Position numbers and translations under genes: made by a program | The notes under the pieces: model-generated | Seen by the model: the letters and a program-made list of their open reading frames with translations, nothing else | Told to the model about the DNA's origin: nothing | Database searches by the model: none | In this document: one piece after another, positions 7,923-16,984 of the stretch | Layout: each line of letters opens with the position of its first letter | Numbering within the stretch: position 1 is the first letter of the stretch | NCBI GenBank assembly: GCA_903920205.1 | Contig: CAIXLI010000139.1 | Coordinates: 1 to 33,651 of the forward strand | Source: an uncultured Pseudomonadota bacterium | GTDB lineage: Bacteria > Pseudomonadota > Alphaproteobacteria > UBA9219 | Length of the DNA: 33,651 nt | Direction of reading: 5' to 3'

Positions 7923-9057
7923 GAGGCGTCACGGTTTTCGGCAACAGGATAAAAACGCGTCCACGACTTTGCATAGAGCCAGCTTGCGCGGCGGCTTCGT
8001 CACCTGCGCCCCAGAAAAAGTCCCCGCGCACGGGGCCTTTGATAGCGCCTCCCGTATCCTGCGCGACCATAAGGCGTTGCAGAACCTCACCGCGCCCATC
8101 GGTTGTGTCTACCCAAACAGGCACACCCAAGGGCAGAAAATCCCTATCGACCGCAAGGCTGCGCTGGGGGGTTAAGGCCACACCTTGCGCGCCTATGGCG
8201 TCTTCATTGGGAAGGCGACGGAAAAAGACATAGGACGGATTAAGATTCATCGCCTCTTGCGCCTGCGCCGGATGCGCGGCAAGCCAAGCGCGGATGGCTG
8301 GCATCGTGACAGGACGCCCCAAATCTCCACGATCCGCCAACACGCGCCCGATTGCCACATACGCTCGTCCATTGGCACTGTCATACCCGACAGGCAACAG
8401 GCTGCCATCGGTCAGGCGCACGCGCCCCGATCCTTGTATCTCTAAAAAGAATGCGCCGACGGGATCGTCGATCCACACCAAAGGCTTGGCTCGTTCGGTC
8501 AGCGAGCCTTGGGCAATCGCCGCGCGGTCGTCATAGGGAACAAGCGCGTTTTTGCGAACTTTGCCGACTAGATGCTGGCCTTTGAGATCGGTCTTAAACG
8601 CACCAAGATCGACCTCAATTTTATCATCCGGCGCAGCATAAAGAGGCGTTTGAAAGACACCCTCGCGCCGCAAGGAACCGCGCAATTCCGGCATGTAATA
8701 GCCCGTAAAAAGGCCGACATCGCCACCGCGCCCCGCAACGGCATAGGGTCGAAAAAAGTCTTCGAAATAAGCCCGGGCGGATTCGTCGGTCAAAGAAACC
8801 TTCCGCGCCGCCCCGCAAACATCGCGCCATGCGGCAACCTGTCCCCCAATCCCCATCGACGCCGCGCCATTCTTGCTCGCCAGCACGGAGCAGGAACGCT
8901 GAAACGCAGTCAAAGTCGCAGCATGAGAATCCTTACGCCACCCGTCAAGATCAGAAAAGGAAACAGGCGTCAAGGCGACGCGTTCCGCCCCCTGCTCCGG
9001 AACAACCGCGCAAGCAGCCAAAACAAAAAGAAGGATCGATACAAAAGCAATACGCAT
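7912..9057 (-). CDS. mltA: membrane-bound lytic murein transglycosylase A (MltA)
   Basis: A 381-residue lipoprotein enzyme that cleaves the MurNAc-GlcNAc bond of peptidoglycan with 1,6-anhydro ring formation. A signal peptide with lipobox LAAC (acylated C16) directs it to the outer membrane. The MltA domain covers about residues 105-270 (GLFTGYYMPELRGS, SGRVRLTDGS, GYDSANGRAYVAIGR). The C-terminal 3D domain follows, with AQDTGGAIKGPVRGDFFWG; by comparison with E. coli MltA the catalytic acid is probably D346. I chose ATG 9057 because AAAGG lies seven bases upstream and the lipoprotein signal starts there. The in-frame upstream extension to 9096 adds residues ahead of the signal peptide. Confidence 0.95.
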   Translation of the reverse strand: MRIAFVSILLFVLAACAVVPEQGAERVALTPVSFSDLDGWRKDSHAATLTAFQRSCSVLASKNGAASMGIGGQVAAWRDVCGAARKVSLTDESARAYFEDFFRPYAVAGRGGDVGLFTGYYMPELRGSLRREGVFQTPLYAAPDDKIEVDLGAFKTDLKGQHLVGKVRKNALVPYDDRAAIAQGSLTERAKPLVWIDDPVGAFFLEIQGSGRVRLTDGSLLPVGYDSANGRAYVAIGRVLADRGDLGRPVTMPAIRAWLAAHPAQAQEAMNLNPSYVFFRRLPNEDAIGAQGVALTPQRSLAVDRDFLPLGVPVWVDTTDGRGEVLQRLMVAQDTGGAIKGPVRGDFFWGAGDEAAAQAGSMQSRGRVFILLPKTVTPHDD

Positions 9058-9136
9058 CGCATGACCTTTCAAAAGGAACAGTGCTTTATACACCATCGCT
9101 CCTAAAAGCCCAAAAATAGGTTATGCAGCGTCGCTC

Positions 9137-9166
9137 TTGCGGGAGGCAGTGTGAGCGATGTATAAC
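9137..9166 (+). promoter_or_regulatory. candidate sigma-70 promoter for the 9196 gene
   Basis: TTGCGG (9137-9142) and TATAAC (9161-9166) are separated by 18 bases, about 30 bases before the start codon. The -10 box is a close match to consensus; the -35 box is moderate. Confidence 0.4.
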
Positions 9167-9195
9167 GGCGCACCTTCACCATAAAGGATTTCCCC

Positions 9196-9498
9196 ATGTC
9201 TCATACGTCGATGATTTTAAGCGGATTGATGACGATGGCGATGTTGGTTTTTATTGCGCCCAATATCTTTGCCCTTAATCGTGGGCATATCTTACGGAAT
9301 ATCGCTTTGTGGCTGGCGATCTTTCTTGGACTTGCTCTGGTCTATCAGAATTTCGGCCCGGGCAGCCCGCACCCTTTATTTCAATCGCCGGAAGCCATGT
9401 CGGGCATGCGCAAAGCCGCTCCCCAACCGACCACAGCCTCGCCCGATAAGGACGATAACGGCACAGGCGAACAAGGATTCACGCCACCGAAAGAGTAG
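9196..9498 (+). CDS. small two-helix membrane protein, unknown function
   Basis: A 100-residue protein with a good ribosome binding site (AAGGA seven bases before ATG). Two hydrophobic helices are visible at about residues 6-27 and 36-51, separated by LNRGHILRN. A Pro/Ala/Asp-rich soluble tail follows (residues 55-100). The second-helix region (ILRNIALWLAIFLGLALVYQ) is reminiscent of the membrane anchor that precedes the protease domain in retropepsin-like aspartic proteases of alphaproteobacteria. No protease domain follows here, so this is an anchor-like protein or a remnant. It is a single gene facing mltA divergently and skp convergently. Confidence 0.75.
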   Translation: MSHTSMILSGLMTMAMLVFIAPNIFALNRGHILRNIALWLAIFLGLALVYQNFGPGSPHPLFQSPEAMSGMRKAAPQPTTASPDKDDNGTGEQGFTPPKE

Positions 9499-9531
9499 TT
9501 CCGTCAGCCCGCTGGCACACGGGGGGCGCCT

Positions 9532-10104
9532 CTATTTTGCAAGCTTCTCTGACGGCATGGCGACGTCGATCTTGGGCATCTTCTGATCCAGGCGCTTCAG
9601 AACTTCGTCCGTAATATCCAAGGGTTGATCCGTCCATAAAGCCTGTTGTTTAACGATCACAATGTTCGCGCCGTGTTCGCGCGCGACTTTATCGACAACA
9701 TCGAGCAACGCGCCGCGCACCGCATTCATCGAGTCGGCAAAGGATTGATCCAAAACTTTGCGGCGCGACTGAACATGGGTTTCGACGGTTGAAAAACGCT
9801 GCCGTAACTGCTGCTCTCGATCGGCATAGGTCTGCGCCGCAAGTTGATCCCGTTGCTTGGAAAGAGACTGCTCAGCCTGACGCAAACCGTTTTCTTCGCC
9901 TTCAATTTCAGTTTGGAACTTGGAACGCTGCGCTTCCAACTGCTTTTGCACGCTTTTGGCCGCCAAAGATTCTTGCAGAATGCGCTGAACATCGACGATG
10001 GCGATCACCGGCGAGGGCAATTTCACCGGCGTTTCGGCGCGTGCCGCAGGCATCGCCAAGGCAACGCACATCGCCATAAGGCCAAGCAATCCTATCGTGC
10101 GCAT
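9532..10104 (-). CDS. skp: periplasmic chaperone Skp/OmpH family protein
   Basis: A 190-residue exported protein. Skp trimers hold unfolded outer-membrane proteins in the periplasm and pass them to the BAM complex. A signal peptide covers about residues 1-23 (hydrophobic core LLGLMAMCVALAM, cleavage near AARA-E). The mature part begins with the family strand VIAIVDVQRIL and continues as two long Gln/Glu/Arg-rich helices (the tentacles), ending with ANIVIVKQQALW and DITDEVLKRLDQK. I chose ATG 10104 because AAAGG lies seven bases upstream. It lies 45 bases downstream of bamA on the same strand, the conserved bamA-skp order. Confidence 0.93.
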   Translation of the reverse strand: MRTIGLLGLMAMCVALAMPAARAETPVKLPSPVIAIVDVQRILQESLAAKSVQKQLEAQRSKFQTEIEGEENGLRQAEQSLSKQRDQLAAQTYADREQQLRQRFSTVETHVQSRRKVLDQSFADSMNAVRGALLDVVDKVAREHGANIVIVKQQALWTDQPLDITDEVLKRLDQKMPKIDVAMPSEKLAK

Positions 10105-10149
10105 GAAACAACCTTTCGCAACGTCGCCCACCACAGATCCTCTTTGCCT

Positions 10150-12489
10150 CTAAAACTTCGTGCCGAAGCTAAAGTGGATATGTTCGATCTTGTCGAAGGA
10201 CTTATACAAAATCGGCTCGGCGAAATCCAAACGGATGGGACCGAACGGCGAATCCCACGTGATGCCGACGCCTGTGCTCAGATGCAGGCTTTGGTCTTGA
10301 GTGATCGAACCGCCCGCAATCGACGTTTGGTCGGATTTACCCAAGAAACCAGCATCCGTGAACAAATGCGCCTTAACGCCGAATTCCGGCGGCAAGGGCG
10401 TCGGCATCGCCAAATCCGCCGAACCGCGCACGAAACGATTGCCCCCCAAGGCGTCTTGGTAAGAACTGGTCGTGTCGCGTGCGCCTATGCCGGCATATTG
10501 GAAACCGCGCAAATTGTCGCCGCCAAGGAAGAAGCGTTCGTTGATCTTGGTGTGTTCGCCGATTCCCCAGATTTGCCCCGCTTCCGCCATACCGCTGATA
10601 ATCCATTTTTCAGCGATCGGATAGAACTGGGTACCGCCGATCTTGGCGCGGAACCACCTGCGCGAACCGCCAGCACCCGCGACATCGGTATCGAGATGGG
10701 TGACAAAACCCAACGTCGGGTCAAGCTTGCTGTCGCGCGTATCGTAAATCAAAGACTGACCGATCGACGATGTCGTCGTCGTCCCAACCTGATCGCGGAT
10801 ATAAAGCGAAGCGGTCGACGGCACGTTCAGAATTTGGTCCCCGTGGAAACTGTAATTCAGCTTCTGGCGGATCTCGCTCGACAAAGGATAGCCCAAACGC
10901 AGGGTGGTGCCCGCGCTGTTAACGTCGTAAGAGCTCAAATCCTGATTGTTGGTCTGTGACGCGAACACATCGGCACCCGCTGACAGATCGCGGTCAAGGA
11001 AGTAAGGCTCGGTAAAGCTGGTGTCGAGTTGCTTAGTACGGCCCGAAATGGTCGCCCCCACACGCACATCCTGCCCCTGCCCCATAAAGTTATGCTGGCT
11101 GATGCTGAAGTCGCCCAAAGGCCCGTCAGTCGAAGAGTATCCTGCGCCGATCATGACTTCGCCTGTCGACTTTTCCTTCACATCGACCTTGATATTGGCG
11201 CGGTCGGGCTGCGCTCCGTCCACCGGAGTGACCTTGGCCTCGGAGAAGAAACCGAGATCTTTCAGCCTCTGTTCCGATTTATGCAGTGCCGTAGCGTTAA
11301 AGGGATCACTTTCTGCCAATTGCATTTCGCGGCGAATAACCTTGTCGACCGTATTGGTATTGCCATTGACATCAATGCGCCCGACATAAACACGTTCACC
11401 CTGCTTGACAACGTAATTCAAATCGACGGTCAGAGTCTCTTTACGTCGTTCGGGGTTTGGCGTCACGGCAGCGAAAGCGTATTGGCGGTCGCCAAGCGCC
11501 GTGGTTATTTTGGAGATCGACTTTTCGATCCTGTCCGCATCATACCACTGGCCTTCCTGCGTCAGCAGATATTGGCGCAGCGTTTCGCTGTCCAGCCCCT
11601 TAATCTCGCTGGTTACAGTAACTTTTCCGAACTTATAGCGTTGGCCTTCTTCGACCGAGAAGGTGACGAAGAAATCGTCACGATCCGGCGTCAATTCCGC
11701 GACCGCCGACAAAACGCGGAAATCAACATAGCCTTCGTTAAGATAGAATTTCCGCAGCAATTCCTTGTCGTAGTTCATGCGATCGGGATCATAATAATCG
11801 GTCGAGGAAAAGAAGCGCCACCACGCGGTTTCGCGCGTATTGATGGTTTCGCGCAATTCACCATCGGCAAAATGTGAGTTGCCGACGAATTTGATGCTGC
11901 GAATACCGGTACGCGCGCCTTCCGCAATTTCAAAGACAAGATCGACGCGGTTTTGCTCCAACTTGACGATCTTGGGCTCGACGGTCGCGGCAAAACGACC
12001 GCTGCGGCGATAGACATCAAGGACACGCTGAACATCGCGCTCAACACGCGGCAGGGTATAGACCATGCGCGATTTAAGCTGAACTTCTTTTTCCAAATCT
12101 TCCTGAGAAATGGCGTCGTTACCTTCGAAAGCAACGCGGTTCAGGATCGGATTCTCCACGACCTTGGCAACCAAGGTATCGCCCTGCATCGTCAATGAAA
12201 TATCGGCAAAAAGTCCCGTGGCGTAGAGCGCTTTCAAGGCCGTATCGAGCGCCGCTGGCGTAGCCTCGTCGCCTTTGTTAAGGCTGAGATAAGAGGCAAC
12301 GGTTCCAGACTCCAACCTCTGGACGCCTTCAATACGAATATCGCCGATTCGGGATGCTGATGGCGCCGTAACAGAAAAAGGGTTTGATGCAGCCGGCGGC
12401 ATAAAAGCGACTGCCGACCCCGCACAAACGCACAACATGGCCCCAAGGCCAAACACTCCACGCAGACGACGCGCCAAAAATCTAGCCAT
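10150..12489 (-). CDS. bamA: outer membrane protein assembly factor BamA
   Basis: A 779-residue BamA/Omp85 protein, the central beta-barrel that folds and inserts outer-membrane proteins. A signal peptide (about residues 1-30, ending GSAVAF) is followed by five POTRA repeats to about residue 420 (first one IGDIRIEGVQRLESGTV). The barrel begins near GEVMIGAGYSSTDGP. The loop-6 LRGF motif is in GGDNLRGFQYAG, and the last strand ends HIHFSFGTKF with the C-terminal aromatic signature. ATG 12489 is preferred; an in-frame GTG at 12525 would put a charged stretch ahead of the signal peptide. Upstream rseP and downstream lpxD, fabZ and lpxA, commonly linked in proteobacteria, are absent here. Confidence 0.97.
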   Translation of the reverse strand: MARFLARRLRGVFGLGAMLCVCAGSAVAFMPPAASNPFSVTAPSASRIGDIRIEGVQRLESGTVASYLSLNKGDEATPAALDTALKALYATGLFADISLTMQGDTLVAKVVENPILNRVAFEGNDAISQEDLEKEVQLKSRMVYTLPRVERDVQRVLDVYRRSGRFAATVEPKIVKLEQNRVDLVFEIAEGARTGIRSIKFVGNSHFADGELRETINTRETAWWRFFSSTDYYDPDRMNYDKELLRKFYLNEGYVDFRVLSAVAELTPDRDDFFVTFSVEEGQRYKFGKVTVTSEIKGLDSETLRQYLLTQEGQWYDADRIEKSISKITTALGDRQYAFAAVTPNPERRKETLTVDLNYVVKQGERVYVGRIDVNGNTNTVDKVIRREMQLAESDPFNATALHKSEQRLKDLGFFSEAKVTPVDGAQPDRANIKVDVKEKSTGEVMIGAGYSSTDGPLGDFSISQHNFMGQGQDVRVGATISGRTKQLDTSFTEPYFLDRDLSAGADVFASQTNNQDLSSYDVNSAGTTLRLGYPLSSEIRQKLNYSFHGDQILNVPSTASLYIRDQVGTTTTSSIGQSLIYDTRDSKLDPTLGFVTHLDTDVAGAGGSRRWFRAKIGGTQFYPIAEKWIISGMAEAGQIWGIGEHTKINERFFLGGDNLRGFQYAGIGARDTTSSYQDALGGNRFVRGSADLAMPTPLPPEFGVKAHLFTDAGFLGKSDQTSIAGGSITQDQSLHLSTGVGITWDSPFGPIRLDFAEPILYKSFDKIEHIHFSFGTKF

Positions 12490-12585
12490 TGATGAGAAGT
12501 CCCGAATTGAATCTAACAGAGCCACAGGCTAAAAGATTAAGGAATGCTATACAAGGGCTAAGTTGCCCCGCCAAGAAAGCTCCTG

Positions 12586-13572
12586 ATGACCTCAACCCGC
12601 CCTTTGGAAATCGCCGCTTTTCTCGACCGCCAGCGGTGGGGAGAAGCGCAAGGAGAAGCGTTTGACGCGGATTTCTCGCCGCGCCGCTATATGCGCTTGA
12701 CCCAAGATACAGGAAAAACGGCGATCTTAATGGACGCCGATACCGACCAGAAAACGCCAGAATTTATCGCTGTGGCCAATATCCTGCGCCGGACAGGGCT
12801 TCTCGTCCCTGAGATTTATTCTGCCAACGCCGAGCAAGGTCTTGTTCTTATGCAAGATTTTGGCACACGGAACGTCGGCGCGTTGCTGGACGCAGGAGCA
12901 TCCCCCCTGCCCTTTTTCTTGCGCGCCGCCGAAGTTCTTGCGCGGCTGCATTGCGGCTTTGAGAGCACAGAGGCGATAGGGATTGACCTACCCCTTTATA
13001 ATGCGGCGCTTTTCACGACACAGGCCGAGCTTTTCCTCGATGCCTATTTCCCCTTCGCCACCCAGCGCGCGCCCACCGACGAAGAGCGGCAGGACTTTTG
13101 CACCGCTTGGCAAAGCGTCCTTCGCCCGATTGACCTTCTGCCGACAAGCTTGTTGTTGCGCGACTTTATGCCCGACAATTTAATGGATGTGCCACAACAA
13201 GGCTTGGGCGTGCTGGATTTTCAGGATGCGGGCATAGGCCCTACCGCCTACGACCTCGCTTCCCTCTGCGAAGAGGTGCGGCGCGATGGCGGATTTGCCC
13301 TGTTGCCAGAAGTCATTGCCCATTACCTCAAAATCCTTTCCCAAGAAGGAACGCCCGCCATTATCTCCGCACCAGACCTGCTTCGTGCCTGTACAATTCT
13401 CTCGGCCCAACGCCACACGCGCATCCTTGGCACCATTGTACGCCTGTCAATGAAATCGGGCCGCCGCGACAAACTTGCCTTCCTGCCCCGCATCCGCAAT
13501 CATCTGGCGTATATCCTGAACGAGCCTTACCTTTTTCCCGTTCAGGAATGGATGAAAAGTAATAACGCTTAA
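12586..13572 (+). CDS. AmgK-like aminoglycoside phosphotransferase-family sugar kinase
   Basis: A 328-residue kinase of the aminoglycoside phosphotransferase fold, COG3178 group. Characterised members (AmgK) phosphorylate the anomeric hydroxyl of N-acetylmuramate or GlcNAc in peptidoglycan recycling. The catalytic loop is LRDFMPDNLM (residues 191-200, with D193 and N198), and the metal-binding motif is DFQDA (211-215), followed by IGPTAYDLASLCEEVRRD. An N-lobe nucleotide-binding segment is visible around AILMDADTDQKTPEF. The usual partners tsaE and the nucleotidyltransferase murU are not next to it, so the recycling role is an inference from family. It is divergent from bamA and precedes a penicillin-binding protein on the same strand. 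Confidence 0.8.
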   Translation: MTSTRPLEIAAFLDRQRWGEAQGEAFDADFSPRRYMRLTQDTGKTAILMDADTDQKTPEFIAVANILRRTGLLVPEIYSANAEQGLVLMQDFGTRNVGALLDAGASPLPFFLRAAEVLARLHCGFESTEAIGIDLPLYNAALFTTQAELFLDAYFPFATQRAPTDEERQDFCTAWQSVLRPIDLLPTSLLLRDFMPDNLMDVPQQGLGVLDFQDAGIGPTAYDLASLCEEVRRDGGFALLPEVIAHYLKILSQEGTPAIISAPDLLRACTILSAQRHTRILGTIVRLSMKSGRRDKLAFLPRIRNHLAYILNEPYLFPVQEWMKSNNA

Positions 13573-13648
13573 AAACGGCAAGTTTGCCCTTGTCTTTCCA
13601 TAATCGACAGGCATGCTCTCCGCACCCCTATATAAAGAGTGCCCGTCG

Positions 13649-15595
13649 ATGCCCCCTCAGAAGAAAAAACTTCCTCTTAAAAAGAAAGTCGCGCCCAAGA
13701 AGAGCAACAACGGTTTTATCCGTTTTTTGCTGCGCACGGGGTTTGTTGTAGGCCTTTGGGCGTCTGTCGCGGTTGGGTTTTATGTCGGCTATTGCGCGCT
13801 TGATCTGCCGGACGTTCATCAGGTGACGCAAGCGCCTCTCCGTCCTTCGGTGGAAGTAGAATCCGACGACGGCACCGTTTTCGCCCGCTACGGCGATCTG
13901 ATCGGCGAGCATGTATCCCTGTCAGACGTTCCCGCCTATCTGCCCGAAGCGATTATTTCGATCGAAGACCGCCGTTTCTATCACCATTTCGGCGTCGACA
14001 TTTTGGGCATCCTGCGCGCAGCCGTGAGAAACGTCGCGGCGGGACATACAGTACAGGGGGGGTCGACCCTAACGCAGCAATTGGCCAAAAACCTGTTTCT
14101 ATCGCCCGAACGCGCCATGAAACGCAAAGTTCAGGAAGTACTTTTGGCTTTGTGGCTTGAGCATACCTATACCAAAGACCAAATCCTGACCGCCTATCTG
14201 AATCGTGTTTATTTAGGCAGCGGCGCTTATGGCGTCGATGCTGCGGCGCAGACTTATTTCAACAAACCCGCGCATGATTTGAACCTGCGCGAATCCGCGC
14301 TGATTGCCGGACTTTTACGCGCCCCTTCGCGTTTTTCCCCTATGCACAACCCCGCACAAGCCATGGATCGCGCCAAAGTCGTGATGCAGGCGATGGTCGA
14401 GGAAGACTATATAACAGACGCGCAACGCCGTGCAGCGATTGCCAGCCAACCCTCGGCAGAACGCAAACGGGGCAATGGGGGCGAAGGCCATTATTTCGCC
14501 GATTGGGTCTATGACCAGATCGGCCCGATGATCGCCGACACCGAACAGGATATGATCGTTAAAACGACGCTGGATTTATCTTTGGAGCGTCTGGCGGAGC
14601 GCCATGTCGAAGACATGCTTTCCAAACAAGGCGAAGCCCGCAAGGTTTCCGAGGCTGCGTTAATAACAGTAGCTCCCGACGGCGCGGTACGCGCTTTGAT
14701 CGGGGGGCGCGATTACCGTCAAAGCCAATTCAATCGCGCCACGCAGGCGCAACGCCAGCCCGGGTCTTCCTTCAAACCCATCGTCTATCTGTCGGCAATC
14801 GAGCAAGGACTGACGCAGGACGAGATTATCTCCGACGAGCCCCTGACCATTGGGAATTATTCGCCTGAAAACTATGAAGGCAAATATCTGGGGCTCATCA
14901 CCGTGCGTCAGGCTTTGGCGGAATCGATCAATACCGTCGCGGTGCGTGTGCTGCAACGCGCAGGTGTTGCGAATGTTATCGCTACGGCGCGGGATTTGGG
15001 TGTCACGTCGCCTTTGGAACGCGATGCGGCGCTGGCCTTGGGGGCGAGCGAGGTTACGCCTTTGGAATTGGCAACGGTTTATGCCTCTCTGGCTGCTGGC
15101 GGCAAAGCGATCACGCCCTATGCCATCAAGGAAATCGACAGCCGTGCGGGACAGGTTCTTTATCGCCATAACGATGTTACGCCGCCGCAGGTGGTCGGAG
15201 CTTCTTCCGTGGCGACACTGACAAGCATGATGGAAGAAGTCGTCAAGTCGGGCACCGGCAAAGCGGCCTCCCTCGGTTCGCGCCAAGTCGCGGGTAAAAC
15301 CGGTACGACATCCGATTACCGCGATGCGTGGTTTGCGGGCTTCACAGCAGACTACACCACGGTTGTCTGGATGGGCAACGACGACAATTCCCCAACCAAA
15401 CGCGTGACGGGGGGAACCTTACCCGCGACGCTGTGGCACAATTACATGATGGACGCCGAACGCACCCTGCCGGAAACAAGCCTGAAAACAGGCGGCGTAG
15501 TGCAACAAATCATCGAGGGTGCCGAAGCCATCACCGACGACGCGTCGAAGGCGTTCGGGGCGTTCATCGACAATGTAATGGGCGGGAAGAGATAA
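13649..15595 (+). CDS. bifunctional class A penicillin-binding protein (PBP1A type)
   Basis: A 648-residue peptidoglycan synthase that polymerises lipid II and cross-links the chains. A Lys-rich cytoplasmic tail and one membrane helix (about residues 28-50) anchor it to the inner membrane. The GT51 glycosyltransferase domain shows EDRRFYHHFGVD (catalytic E106) and GGSTLTQQLAKN (137-148). The transpeptidase domain shows the nucleophile in PGSSFKP (S373-x-x-K376), SIN (426-428) and KTGT (550-553). All catalytic motifs are intact. It is shorter than E. coli PBP1A and lacks a large inserted domain. ATG 13649 fits the Lys-rich start; ATG 13613 is an in-frame alternative with poor spacing. The stop lies three bases from the convergent rsmD stop. 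Confidence 0.93.
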   Translation: MPPQKKKLPLKKKVAPKKSNNGFIRFLLRTGFVVGLWASVAVGFYVGYCALDLPDVHQVTQAPLRPSVEVESDDGTVFARYGDLIGEHVSLSDVPAYLPEAIISIEDRRFYHHFGVDILGILRAAVRNVAAGHTVQGGSTLTQQLAKNLFLSPERAMKRKVQEVLLALWLEHTYTKDQILTAYLNRVYLGSGAYGVDAAAQTYFNKPAHDLNLRESALIAGLLRAPSRFSPMHNPAQAMDRAKVVMQAMVEEDYITDAQRRAAIASQPSAERKRGNGGEGHYFADWVYDQIGPMIADTEQDMIVKTTLDLSLERLAERHVEDMLSKQGEARKVSEAALITVAPDGAVRALIGGRDYRQSQFNRATQAQRQPGSSFKPIVYLSAIEQGLTQDEIISDEPLTIGNYSPENYEGKYLGLITVRQALAESINTVAVRVLQRAGVANVIATARDLGVTSPLERDAALALGASEVTPLELATVYASLAAGGKAITPYAIKEIDSRAGQVLYRHNDVTPPQVVGASSVATLTSMMEEVVKSGTGKAASLGSRQVAGKTGTTSDYRDAWFAGFTADYTTVVWMGNDDNSPTKRVTGGTLPATLWHNYMMDAERTLPETSLKTGGVVQQIIEGAEAITDDASKAFGAFIDNVMGGKR

Positions 15596-15598
15596 ACC

Positions 15599-16162
15599 TT
15601 ACCGCAGAAGAAAATGTAGCGCGGTATCTCCGTAATTTCTCGACACCACGACCTCGCAACCCTCAAGCGGCTCCAGAGGTTCCTTCTTCGCCGTTTCCGC
15701 GACAATGACGGCGTGAGGGGCTATCCATCCGGCGGCATCTAGCGCGGCAAAAGACGGGGGGATTAGGTTTTTGCGGTAGGGCGGCGCAAGAAAGACCAAT
15801 TTACATGCTGCGGGGGCCTGCGGCGGCTGGGTCGCATCCGCCGACAAGATCGTGCATTGCGCGGCGACGCCCAAAGCCGTGGCGTTCTGCCGTGCGATTT
15901 TCAGGGCTTGGGCGTCTTTATCAAATAACACCGCCTGTGCCGCGCCCCAAGAGAGCGATTCAAAGGCCAAAGCCCCTGTTCCGCAAAAAGCGTCCATCAC
16001 ATGAATATCGCTTTCAAACAAATCGCCGATATTCTTGCCCCAATCGCGGTGGGCGAGGATGTTAAACAACGCCTCGCGCACGCGATCCATCATAGGCCGC
16101 GTGACAAGGCTAAGAGGCGGTTCGATCTTCCGCCCAGAGAGAGTGCCGCCGACGATACGCAT
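15599..16162 (-). CDS. rsmD: 16S rRNA (guanine(966)-N(2))-methyltransferase RsmD
   Basis: A 187-residue Rossmann-fold methyltransferase that should modify G966 of 16S rRNA with S-adenosylmethionine. The N-terminus MRIVGGTLSGRKI and RPMMDRVREALFNIL are typical. Motif I for SAM binding is DAFCGTGALAFES (57-69), and the acidic end of strand 2 is LFDKD. Motif IV, normally (D/N)PP(Y/F), reads LAPPYRK with A126 in the acidic/amide position. That residue positions the target amino group, so activity is uncertain. The ATG overlaps the rluB stop by one base (TAATG), so the two are coupled. Length and the rest of the fold are normal, which argues against a decayed gene. Confidence 0.9.
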   Translation of the reverse strand: MRIVGGTLSGRKIEPPLSLVTRPMMDRVREALFNILAHRDWGKNIGDLFESDIHVMDAFCGTGALAFESLSWGAAQAVLFDKDAQALKIARQNATALGVAAQCTILSADATQPPQAPAACKLVFLAPPYRKNLIPPSFAALDAAGWIAPHAVIVAETAKKEPLEPLEGCEVVVSRNYGDTALHFLLR

Positions 16163-16947
16163 TATTTGCCCTTATGCCCTTCAAAAAACTTGCCCAAAGA
16201 ATCGCGCAAAGCGCGGCGCGGAATTTCCTCGATACCGCCGCGAGGGAGTTTACCCAACGGAAAGGGGCCGAAGGCGACGCGAATCAAGCGTGTCACTTGC
16301 AGGTCAAGATGTTCCATAATCTTGCGCACTTCGCGGTTCTTGCCTTCGCGGATGGTTACCGCCAGCCAACTATTCGTGCCTTCTTCTTTGCCTTTTTCAA
16401 TTTCGATTTTGACTGGCTCGTAATGAACGCCGGAAATCGTCACGCCCTTGGCAACCGAAGCCAGCTTGGCGGGATCGACTTCCCCATACACGCGCACGCG
16501 GTAATGGCGTAGCCATGCGTTCTGGGGCAATTCCAAATGCCGCGCCAATTCGCCGTCATTGGTGAGGAGCAGCAAACCTTCGGTATTGAAATCCAAACGT
16601 CCGACACTGACAACACGCGGCATTTCCGGCGGGAGTTTTTCAAACACCGTCGGGCGGCCTTGCGGATCGCGGGCGGTGGTGATCGTTCCAGCGGATTTGT
16701 GATAACGCCATACGCGGGTTTCCTCGGCGGCGACCAGAGGCTTGCCATCCACCGTAATGCGGTTGGCCTCGGTCACGTTCAGCGCGGGCGAGGTTAGAAC
16801 CTTGCCGTCCACGGCGACGCGCCCTGCCTCGATCATCCTTTCGGCGTCGCGGCGCGAGCAGACGCCGGAACGTGCCATGCGTTTGGCGATGCGTTCGCCT
16901 TCGAAAGCCTTGGGCGGTTTTTTTGATGTGTTGTCTTTTGTGTTCAT
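16162..16947 (-). CDS. rluB: 23S rRNA pseudouridine synthase, RluB/RsuA family
   Basis: A 261-residue pseudouridine synthase, most like RluB, which modifies the 23S rRNA helix 89 region (U2605 in E. coli). An S4 RNA-binding domain is at about residues 18-75 (RIAKRMARSGVCSRRDAERMI). The catalytic motif GRLDFNTEGLLLLTNDGE carries the nucleophile D119, and the late motif REGKNREVRKIMEHL is present. I chose ATG 16947; the longer frame to 16998 would run into the divergent tadA start and lacks a better ribosome binding site. It is followed by rsmD with a one-base overlap, forming a two-gene rRNA-modification operon. Confidence 0.92.
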   Translation of the reverse strand: MNTKDNTSKKPPKAFEGERIAKRMARSGVCSRRDAERMIEAGRVAVDGKVLTSPALNVTEANRITVDGKPLVAAEETRVWRYHKSAGTITTARDPQGRPTVFEKLPPEMPRVVSVGRLDFNTEGLLLLTNDGELARHLELPQNAWLRHYRVRVYGEVDPAKLASVAKGVTISGVHYEPVKIEIEKGKEEGTNSWLAVTIREGKNREVRKIMEHLDLQVTRLIRVAFGPFPLGKLPRGGIEEIPRRALRDSLGKFFEGHKGK

Positions 16948-16984
16948 AAACGGCACCATAAAGAAAGAAGGGGGCGAGGTCGAG

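Noticed and set aside
9844-10959. 371-codon plus-strand frame across skp and bamA
   Set aside because: It is antisense to two well-recognised genes, and its composition (Arg/His/Gln-rich) is typical of a shadow frame.
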